A program made the position numbers and the translations under genes. From JBIQJD01 sp044507695 (lineage in GTDB: Bacteria; Bacteroidota; Ignavibacteria; Ignavibacteriales; Ignavibacteriaceae): 64,000 nucleotides of DNA. Of the stretch, positions 27,931 through 34,583 are shown piece after piece. Position 1 is the first letter of the stretch. Each line of letters opens with the position of its first letter. Below the pieces are notes generated by a model. The model was not told where the DNA came from, did not search any database, and saw only the letters and a program-made list of their open reading frames with translations. The stretch spans positions 124,001-188,000 of the forward strand of contig JBIQJD010000001.1 in NCBI GenBank assembly GCA_044507695.1, written 5' to 3'.

Positions 27931-29335
27931 ACTATCAAACATATTCGAAAAATTTGACGCCAGAGCTTTCAGTAAACTGGTGTTTGATTCTTCACGCTGG
28001 AGAATTTATTACAAGCGCGCATTTACATGGGGTGTGCTGTTATCAATTATACTTCACCTTATTGTAATCGGCTGGGTTTATTTCTTTTCTGAAAAGAAAG
28101 ATGCCCATGAAAAAACAGTTAAGATCAAAACTTATTATGAAAAAATACCGCCGCCGATTAAATATGAACCAACACCGCCAAAGCTTGCAAAATCTTTTGA
28201 TCTGTTAAAAGAGCAGCAGACTGCAACTGAAATTCAGCCGAGAGAATATTCAATGTCTGAAATTGATGTTCAGGAATTGAGAACAGAAATAAGACCAAAT
28301 ATTGGATCATCCGGCGCAGGGCAGGGAAGTGTTTTCCACGGAGCTTTAACATCAAGTGAAACAGGCGGTGCAGAAGGCTGGTCTATTCCCGGCGGTACCA
28401 GAAGCTATGGAAGAAGTCTTGGCAGAGGCGGAACGGGAGGATTATTCGGCAGAGACGATGGCGGAATGGATTTTGGTCCCGATATTTCTTCTGAAGTTAT
28501 TAACTCAAGATCATCCGCACGTGGAACTGAATCTCTAAAAGACCAGCTTATTGATTATACAAACTTCCAGGATAGATTTGAAGCGATGGTGATACAGGGG
28601 AAAAACAAAAAAGATATCAGAGGATTTTTGAATTTCTACCAGCTTCAGTACCGCGGTGCTAAACTTGCAGCAAATGGTGAACCCGGCTGGAACGCAGTCC
28701 CAAATGCTCTTCATGCACTTGTTGAATATGCTGAATCAAAAACCAAGCTTGATATTGTTATGAAAGGCAGCATCCGTCTTGATGATGATTTGATTCTTGA
28801 AATTCCTATGATTTATATGATGGGCTCTGAAGCCGCACCTCTTTATTCTGAAGTTGAAGTGAAAAATCTTGAAAAATATCTGCGCAACGGAGGATTTTTA
28901 TTTATTGATGATGGATTTGCTGCAAGGTGGGGTCCATTCAATCAAAAAGTAAGGCAGATGATTGAAGATGCGCTTGGTTATGATGCTGAATGGGAAAAAA
29001 TTCCGAACAATCACTGGTTGTATCATTGCTGGGAAGATTTCTCCGGCCCGCCTGCGGGTGAAGATGAAGCAAGGCCAAATCCTGATCATGAAGTAAAAGA
29101 AAGATATAAATATCTTGAAGGTATTTTCTTAAACGGCAGACTTGCTGTTCTGCTAAGCAGTAAAGGATATTGTAAAGCCTGGGGCGAATGGCCTATTAGT
29201 CCTCCAAGCCGCGGAGGCCCTCAGGATAATGTTAGACAGCTTCAGTTTGGTTTAAATGTTGTTGTTTTTGCTTGTACTCAAAAAGGCGGAATTATTGATC
29301 TTAACAACAAGAAGCTTGCAGCAGAAAATCAGTAA
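27914..29335 (+). CDS. TonB-like anchor fused to a C-terminal DUF4159 domain
   Basis: 473 residues. One transmembrane helix at about 37-59 carries S44-x3-H48 (SIILH), the SxxxH motif that TonB uses to couple to ExbB/ExbD. A proline-rich stretch follows (PPPIKYEPTPPK), then a Gly/Ser-rich linker (about 130-200). Instead of a TonB C-terminal domain, residues about 215-460 form a DUF4159 domain (AVPNALHALVEYAESKT, YLRNGGFLFIDDG, LEGIFLNGRLAVLLSSKGY, FGLNVVVF). DUF4159 has a glutamine-amidotransferase-like fold of unknown function. It overlaps the TPR gene and precedes exbB by 63 bases. A TonB in which DUF4159 is the effector head is unusual. Confidence 0.8.
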   Translation: MKPLNKLSNIFEKFDARAFSKLVFDSSRWRIYYKRAFTWGVLLSIILHLIVIGWVYFFSEKKDAHEKTVKIKTYYEKIPPPIKYEPTPPKLAKSFDLLKEQQTATEIQPREYSMSEIDVQELRTEIRPNIGSSGAGQGSVFHGALTSSETGGAEGWSIPGGTRSYGRSLGRGGTGGLFGRDDGGMDFGPDISSEVINSRSSARGTESLKDQLIDYTNFQDRFEAMVIQGKNKKDIRGFLNFYQLQYRGAKLAANGEPGWNAVPNALHALVEYAESKTKLDIVMKGSIRLDDDLILEIPMIYMMGSEAAPLYSEVEVKNLEKYLRNGGFLFIDDGFAARWGPFNQKVRQMIEDALGYDAEWEKIPNNHWLYHCWEDFSGPPAGEDEARPNPDHEVKERYKYLEGIFLNGRLAVLLSSKGYCKAWGEWPISPPSRGGPQDNVRQLQFGLNVVVFACTQKGGIIDLNNKKLAAENQ

Positions 29336-29398
29336 GAAAATTTTTAAGTAAAGTTTAAAATATATTTCCAATAGTTAGTATAAAGGAGCTACATAGAT

Positions 29399-30172
29399 AT
29401 GAAGCAATCGTTATTTATAGTTGTGCTCACGGTTTTTGCCCTGGTTGCAGCATTCCTCATTTACTATTTGATATTCGGTGATCCATCCAATTTTAAAGAT
29501 GGTGTTGCACGCGAAGTTCCAATAAACCTGATGGGACAGGTTTACACCGGAGGTCCGCTTGTATCTATTCTTGTTGCCCTCTCAATTATGGATTTTGCTA
29601 TAATTATTGAACGGGCAATATCATTGAAGAAAGCAGGCGGTAAAGGGTCTAATAATGTTTTCTTTAAAAAAGTTTTGGATCAGCTTCGCAGCGGAAATGT
29701 TGATGAAGCATTAGAAACCTGCCGGAAGCAGAAAGGTTCTGTTGCTAATATTATTTGTGCCGCACTTACAAGATATAAAGAAGTTCAGGGTACTGGTACA
29801 GTCGAAGATGAGGAGAAAAAGCTTGCCGAAGTGCAGCGCGCTATAGAAGAAGCAACAATGCTTGAAACTCCGCTTCTTGAAAAAAATCTGATTGCTTTAT
29901 CTACTATCGCTTCAATTGCTACAATGGTAGGATTGCTTGGAACTACAATCGGAATGATTCGTGCATTCAAAGCTCTTGCTCAAGCCGGTGCACCTGATGC
30001 ATTAGCACTCGCAACAGGTATTTCTGAAGCGCTTATTAATACTGCCGGAGGATTATTCGTTGCTATCCTTGGAATTGTGTTCTACAATGTATTTATAAAT
30101 AACGTTGATAATTTTACATATATGGTTGATGAAGCATCTTTCAACGTGATATCGATTTTAAGGAACAAATAA
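29399..30172 (+). CDS. exbB: ExbB/TolQ/MotA-type proton channel subunit
   Basis: 257-residue inner-membrane protein with three main helices (about 5-26, 50-70 and 160-185, plus the 200-225 segment). The helix pair GLLGTTIGMIRAF and ALINTAGGLFVAILGIVFYN is the conserved MotA/TolQ/ExbB core that forms the proton path with ExbD. A cytoplasmic domain lies at about 85-155. A good AAGGAG site precedes the ATG. exbD starts four bases after the stop. The operon context (TonB-like protein upstream with SxxxH, two exbD downstream) shows that it drives that protein using the proton-motive force. Confidence 0.93.
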   Translation: MKQSLFIVVLTVFALVAAFLIYYLIFGDPSNFKDGVAREVPINLMGQVYTGGPLVSILVALSIMDFAIIIERAISLKKAGGKGSNNVFFKKVLDQLRSGNVDEALETCRKQKGSVANIICAALTRYKEVQGTGTVEDEEKKLAEVQRAIEEATMLETPLLEKNLIALSTIASIATMVGLLGTTIGMIRAFKALAQAGAPDALALATGISEALINTAGGLFVAILGIVFYNVFINNVDNFTYMVDEASFNVISILRNK

Positions 30173-30176
30173 TTTT

Positions 30177-30647
30177 ATGCCCAGAATTAAAAAAGCAAGA
30201 GTAAGCATTCGTATAGATATGACACCGATGGTGGATGTAGCTTTTTTGCTTTTAACATTTTTTATGTTAACCACACAATTCAGGCCCCCTGAAGAAATTC
30301 AGGTTATTTTGCCGGATTCACATTCCCAAAGCAAGCTGCCTGAAACAAATGTTATGACTATTACTATTGGAGAAAAGGGAAGAATATTCCTCGGATTCGA
30401 TTCACAGTTTTTAATGGATCAATTATTCGGTGAAGCTGCACAGGGAAAACGTTCAATGGAAGTGCGGCTGGAAACATTGCCTGATCTCATAACCCAGGCA
30501 AGGATTAATAATCCTAAACTTGAAACTGTTATTAAAAGTGATGCAGAATCTGAATACGGTGTTGTATCAGATGTAATGCAGGTTCTGCAGGAAAATGCAA
30601 TTTCCAAATTTGCAATGGTTACAAATCTGGAAATGCCTAAAAAATAA
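30177..30647 (+). CDS. exbD: ExbD/TolR family protein 1
   Basis: 156 residues: a short basic cytoplasmic N-terminus, one transmembrane helix with the family motif MTPMVDVAFLLLTFFML, and a periplasmic domain. D20 corresponds to the proton-carrying aspartate of ExbD. The periplasmic part includes an extra segment (about 75-105) and ends with DVMQVLQENAISKFAMVTN, typical of the TolR/ExbD fold. It is followed 12 bases later by a second exbD; pairs of divergent exbD genes are common in Bacteroidetes ExbBD systems and may form mixed dimers. Confidence 0.93.
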   Translation: MPRIKKARVSIRIDMTPMVDVAFLLLTFFMLTTQFRPPEEIQVILPDSHSQSKLPETNVMTITIGEKGRIFLGFDSQFLMDQLFGEAAQGKRSMEVRLETLPDLITQARINNPKLETVIKSDAESEYGVVSDVMQVLQENAISKFAMVTNLEMPKK

Positions 30648-30659
30648 ATGGAGTAGTTG

Positions 30660-31157
30660 ATGGCTGGTGATGCCGGTGGCGGCGAACAGAGACGATCGCA
30701 TAGTAAAAAGAAGAAAGGACGCCCTAAAAGAAGGATGGGAATCAGGATGGACATGACACCAATGGTGGATGTTGCATTCCTTCTTCTTACATTTTTTATG
30801 CTTACTACTGTGTTCAGAAGACCGCAGACTCTTGAAATAAAATTACCGCCGAGCAGCACAAATGTTCAGGTGGCAGCAAGCAATCTGCTTACAATAAAAG
30901 TTGATGCGGACCATAATATTTATCAAAGTGTTGGACTTGAGACGCCAAAGAGAATTGAATTCAGTGAGCTGCCGGCATTCTTTAAAGAAAAAGCTGCTTA
31001 TGATCCGAACATAATTATTCTTGTAAAACTGGATAGAAAAGCAAAATACCATTACATGGTTGATATTATTGATGAATTAAATCTTGCAAAACTTGCACGT
31101 TATTCTGTTGGAATTTTAACTGAACCGGAAATAGAGGAATTGAAGAAAGTTCAGTAA
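30660..31157 (+). CDS. exbD: ExbD/TolR family protein 2
   Basis: 165 residues from ATG 30660; an in-frame TTG one codon upstream is a less likely start. A lysine/arginine-rich cytoplasmic tail (SKKKKGRPKRR) leads into one helix with DMTPMVDVAFLLLTFFML, where D37 is the expected proton-carrying residue, and then a periplasmic domain ending in MVDIIDELNLAKLARYSVGI. It overlaps the following PstS-like gene by one base (TAATG), indicating coupling. The transmembrane segment is nearly identical to that of the first ExbD, while the periplasmic domains differ, suggesting distinct partners. Confidence 0.93.
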   Translation: MAGDAGGGEQRRSHSKKKKGRPKRRMGIRMDMTPMVDVAFLLLTFFMLTTVFRRPQTLEIKLPPSSTNVQVAASNLLTIKVDADHNIYQSVGLETPKRIEFSELPAFFKEKAAYDPNIIILVKLDRKAKYHYMVDIIDELNLAKLARYSVGILTEPEIEELKKVQ

Positions 31158-32011
31158 TGAAAAATTTTATTCTTCCGCTCCTTTTTGTTCTTTTTTTTAT
31201 TTTGATTAACGGCTGCGATGAAAGACCCGAATCACCTGTAAAAGGCAGCCTGGTTGTTTATGCTGATGAGTCAATTTTCCCGATCGCTAAAATTCAGGTT
31301 GATACTTTTCTGGTATTATATCCTGATGCAAAAATCGATTTAATTGAAGTTACTGCACGCGAAGGTATTGCAAAAATTATAAATGATAACGCAGAGATTT
31401 TTATCAGTTCACGTGAGTTTAATGAAGAAGAACATCAGGCAGTAATTCAGAATAATCTTGATATTAAAACAATGAAATTTTGCTATGATGGAATTGCAGC
31501 AATTACTTCTTTTGAAACCCAGCTTGAAAATATTGGTTTTGATCAGCTTAAGGATTTGCTGAGCGGAAAGTTCTCGCAGGTGTCAACAGTTGTGCCGGGT
31601 AAAAATTCAGGTGTGTATGAATATCTGAGCAGAGAAGTTCTAAACGGAAATGAATTAAAAAACTCTGAGATCCTGCAGAGTGAAAAAGAAATAATTGAAA
31701 CGGTAAGATCGGATATTAATAAAATTGGTTTTGTTGGATTCAACCTGCTGAACGATTCCTCGCAGGTTAGAATATTAAATCTTGGATTAAGAGCGCAGGG
31801 CGGTTTAAAAGATTCATATCTTGAGCCGCATCCGGGTTATTTTGTGCAGAGGCTTTATCCGTTAAGCAGAACTTGCGTAATCTTTTTAAATGAAGTTAAT
31901 ATCGGATTAGCTTCGGGCTTTGCAACATTCTTAACAGGAAATGATGGACAGAAAATAGTTCTGGATAATAATCTGGGACCGGCAGCAGTTCCGGTAAAAG
32001 TAGTTCAATAA
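31157..32011 (+). CDS. PstS-like substrate-binding lipoprotein
   Basis: 284 residues with a lipoprotein signal (FFILINGC, acylated Cys20) and a type II periplasmic-binding-protein fold like PstS: SLVVYADESIFPIAKIQVDTF at the start, ISSREFNEEEH, VPGKNSGVYEYLSREVL and a late YPLSRTCVIFLNE. No pstCAB transport genes are nearby. Its gene overlaps exbD2 by one base, so it belongs to the Exb complex rather than to a phosphate ABC transporter. Similar ExbD-TonB-PstS-TPR neighbourhoods exist in Bacteroidetes as I recall, but their function is unclear. It may sense or bind an anion, or act structurally. Confidence 0.78.
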   Translation: MKNFILPLLFVLFFILINGCDERPESPVKGSLVVYADESIFPIAKIQVDTFLVLYPDAKIDLIEVTAREGIAKIINDNAEIFISSREFNEEEHQAVIQNNLDIKTMKFCYDGIAAITSFETQLENIGFDQLKDLLSGKFSQVSTVVPGKNSGVYEYLSREVLNGNELKNSEILQSEKEIIETVRSDINKIGFVGFNLLNDSSQVRILNLGLRAQGGLKDSYLEPHPGYFVQRLYPLSRTCVIFLNEVNIGLASGFATFLTGNDGQKIVLDNNLGPAAVPVKVVQ

Positions 32012-32039
32012 GTTTTAGTTTACAAATTCAAAATAAATT

Positions 32040-33497
32040 ATGAAAAAATTTTTAGTACTGTTTTTTACTGCATTAACAATTGCAGGATGTAATTCCGTTT
32101 ATGAGTATGTTTTTCTTCCTCCGCCGCGTGTTGAATATACGCTGGTTCCCGATGAATCAATCATGGCAAGTTTGAATGATTCAAGTTATTACATTTCAAA
32201 GGATGGAACAACTGTAGGATACGATGCAAAGAACTGGAAGATTGAAATCAAGTACATGTCAGATTATCAATTGAATAATTTTGAATTTCCTGAAGAATCT
32301 GATGATAAAGAATTATCAGGCAATCCGTACACATACGGCAACTGGATTGACCCTGAACTCGGATACACGCCAAGAAAGTTCACAGTATTCAAAGTTACTG
32401 TTTACAATTACACAGGCTCAAAACTTAATTATGATCCTGAACTCACTGTGCTTGAAACAGACCGTGGTGATTATTTTCATGCTTATGCACGTGAACAGAA
32501 GAACTCAAAATATTACAGTATAGAAGAGTATTACAAAAAACGTAAAGGCAGCAGCGGCGTTGATGAAGAAATTTTTGAAACACGTATGGGTATTGCACGC
32601 CGTACAATGCTTTATTACGGAAAACCAATTTATAAAGGTGATAGCCGTGATGGATTGATTGTGTTTGATCCAATAGTTGATAATGTTGAGAAGCTTAAAA
32701 TATCAGTGAATGATTTTATAATCGGCTATGATGAAAATAATGATCCCAGCGATTTCATTGACTTAACTTTTTATTTTAAGCAGGTGCCTTTCCAGCCTGA
32801 TAAACCGGATACAACAACAATTGCAACTGCATCTGCTGATACTTCCGGAAGAATTAAAGGTGATTTTACACTTGCACAAATTAAGTATGCAATAGAAGCA
32901 ACTAACCAGCGCGGGCAGGGAGAATTCTGGAATCCTGTTCCAACCAGCCTTTCATCGCTTCTTGCTTATGCAGAACAAAATACTGAACTGAACACCAAAC
33001 TTGTTCAGGGCACTTTTGACGAAGACCAGGTAATGAAAGCTCAACTCGCTGTAATTCTTGGCGGAATGGCAAAACCTGATTTAAGTGAAAGCGTTGCAAG
33101 TTCATGCGCTGAATATATTGAAGAAGGCGGAGTTGTTTATATGGATAATTCATATCAAAACAGGGATTATGCATATAATAAAGTTGCGGATGATTTTATG
33201 CAGAAGGTAAAGAACCGGTTATCGGGAAAAACAGAAATTAAAAATATCAGTCTCGAGCATCCGATCTTCAATATTTGGCAAAAGCTTAACAGGCTGCCGA
33301 GAGGATATGATGAACATGTTTTATCTTCCGGAACAATAGATTCAATTAAAGGATTGTTTCTTAATGAAAAACTCGTAATGATAATTTCAGCAAAGGGATA
33401 TCCTGTAATGTGGAGCGAAGACAGCGGAGCCAATTATGATACAAAGGAACCGCGGATTTTCGGATTAAATTTAATTGTCTATTCATATAAAAATTAA
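32040..33497 (+). CDS. Lipoprotein with C-terminal DUF4159-like domain
   Basis: 485 residues. The lipobox IAGC (14-17) gives an acylated Cys17. Residues about 35-255 form an unrecognised beta-rich domain. Residues about 275-485 align with the DUF4159 part of the TonB-like protein at 27914-29335: PVPTSLSSLLAYAEQNT, YIEEGGVVYMDNS, IKGLFLNEKLVMIISAKGY and a terminal FGLNLIVYSYKN. It therefore places a second copy of this domain on a membrane-anchored lipoprotein in the same operon. Direct contact between the two copies, or competition for one partner, is a reasonable inference. Function is unknown. Confidence 0.7.
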   Translation: MKKFLVLFFTALTIAGCNSVYEYVFLPPPRVEYTLVPDESIMASLNDSSYYISKDGTTVGYDAKNWKIEIKYMSDYQLNNFEFPEESDDKELSGNPYTYGNWIDPELGYTPRKFTVFKVTVYNYTGSKLNYDPELTVLETDRGDYFHAYAREQKNSKYYSIEEYYKKRKGSSGVDEEIFETRMGIARRTMLYYGKPIYKGDSRDGLIVFDPIVDNVEKLKISVNDFIIGYDENNDPSDFIDLTFYFKQVPFQPDKPDTTTIATASADTSGRIKGDFTLAQIKYAIEATNQRGQGEFWNPVPTSLSSLLAYAEQNTELNTKLVQGTFDEDQVMKAQLAVILGGMAKPDLSESVASSCAEYIEEGGVVYMDNSYQNRDYAYNKVADDFMQKVKNRLSGKTEIKNISLEHPIFNIWQKLNRLPRGYDEHVLSSGTIDSIKGLFLNEKLVMIISAKGYPVMWSEDSGANYDTKEPRIFGLNLIVYSYKN

Positions 33498-33506
33498 AGA
33501 ATAAAA

Positions 33507-34136
33507 ATGAAGCAAGCGAAACTATTTTGTATTACACTCTTCGTCTTAATATTCTTCTCAGCTAACTTACTTAAGGCGGTGAATAAAGAATCCTCTGATG
33601 CAGCAGAGCCGGAAGTAAAATCCAAATTGGAACTTTTATCTGCTGTTACGAAAACAGAACCTGCAGCACCATTTATTGATTTCAGTTCACGCAGAACAAA
33701 ATCTATTATTTACTCTACATTCGTTCCGGGTTCCGGCCAAACCTTTCTTGGAAATGAATTGAAAGGAATTGGTTTTACGACTGCATTTTTTGGAACTGCA
33801 TTAACTGCAATTCTGGCACATAATAATATGATTGGAAGAGACGACAGAATTCAGGCATTAACTCAAACATATCTTACTACCGGTGATTATAAAACTGCTG
33901 AACAGGTCTGGGCACAAATAAAATTTGAAGAAGGCAATAGAGATAATGATCACAAAAGAAGACAAATATTCAGTTATACCGCTTTGGGGGTATGGATTTT
34001 GAATATGGTTGATGTAATTTTCTTTAGTGAAGATTTTGGTGCTGATGAGTTTTCATCAAATAACCCGGGCTTTAATTTAAATCTTAGCTCTGCTGCGGAT
34101 TTAACAGGTATTGAACTTAAATTTAATCTTCCATAA
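33507..34136 (+). CDS. DUF5683-like membrane-associated protein
   Basis: 209 residues with a signal peptide (LFCITLFVLIFFSANLLKA). After a linker with the SRRTKSIIYSTFVPGSGQTFLGNELKG segment, typical of the small P-G-x-G-Q membrane domain of DUF5683, come a Gly/Ala-rich helix (about 85-110) and a second helix (about 155-172). It ends in GIELKFNLP, a likely outer-membrane strand-like tail, and a similar tail occurs in the gene cut at the window start. It lies nine bases after the DUF4159 lipoprotein gene, within the long operon. Function is unknown. Confidence 0.6.
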   Translation: MKQAKLFCITLFVLIFFSANLLKAVNKESSDAAEPEVKSKLELLSAVTKTEPAAPFIDFSSRRTKSIIYSTFVPGSGQTFLGNELKGIGFTTAFFGTALTAILAHNNMIGRDDRIQALTQTYLTTGDYKTAEQVWAQIKFEEGNRDNDHKRRQIFSYTALGVWILNMVDVIFFSEDFGADEFSSNNPGFNLNLSSAADLTGIELKFNLP

Positions 34137-34155
34137 TTTAACTTTGATTTTACAC

Positions 34156-34554
34156 ATGATAACTACATTAAAATTTTTACCGGCATTTTTTCTAATAACT
34201 ATATTATTACTCAGCTGCACGGAGCCTGAGGAAATAATTTCTCCAACTCATTACAGCCGCGTACCACGCCCTCAAAATTTGAGTGCAACGGTTGACACAA
34301 CTGATTCAGGTACAAAAAGAGTTAGTATTTCATGGACGGTACCAACAACAGAAAACCTGAGGAATTTTGAATTGTACAGAGCAAAAAATATAAATATATC
34401 ATTTGCATCACGTGTTATCACAGAGGAATTATCTTTTGTGGATACTAATTTTGTTGCTGCCGACAGCGTTGCGTTTTATTTTGTACTACCTAATGGTGTT
34501 GACCGCTTTGTAGGACAAGCATCAGATACTTTACGGGTAAGTCTAAATCAATAA
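34156..34554 (+). CDS. Small lipoprotein with a fibronectin type III-like domain
   Basis: 132 residues from ATG 34156. An in-frame ATG 45 bases upstream would overlap the previous gene and bury the signal. The signal peptide ends in the lipobox LLSC (18-21). The mature part is one Fn3-like sandwich (RPQNLSATVDTTDSGTKRVSISW, then FELYRAKN), a common protein or sugar-binding module of surface proteins. It is in the long operon, 19 bases after the DUF5683 gene, and 29 bases before the first T9SS cargo gene. Specific function is unknown. Confidence 0.65.
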   Translation: MITTLKFLPAFFLITILLLSCTEPEEIISPTHYSRVPRPQNLSATVDTTDSGTKRVSISWTVPTTENLRNFELYRAKNINISFASRVITEELSFVDTNFVAADSVAFYFVLPNGVDRFVGQASDTLRVSLNQ

Positions 34555-34583
34555 TCTATTTCTTCATTTAAACGGAGGTTAGA

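Noticed and set aside
30419..30859. Minus-strand open frame across the two exbD genes
   Set aside because: It is antisense to two conserved ExbD genes and spans their junction; its composition is that of a reverse-frame shadow.
31157..32011. Phosphate ABC transport system
   Set aside because: No permease or ATPase genes adjoin it; the gene is coupled to exbD instead.
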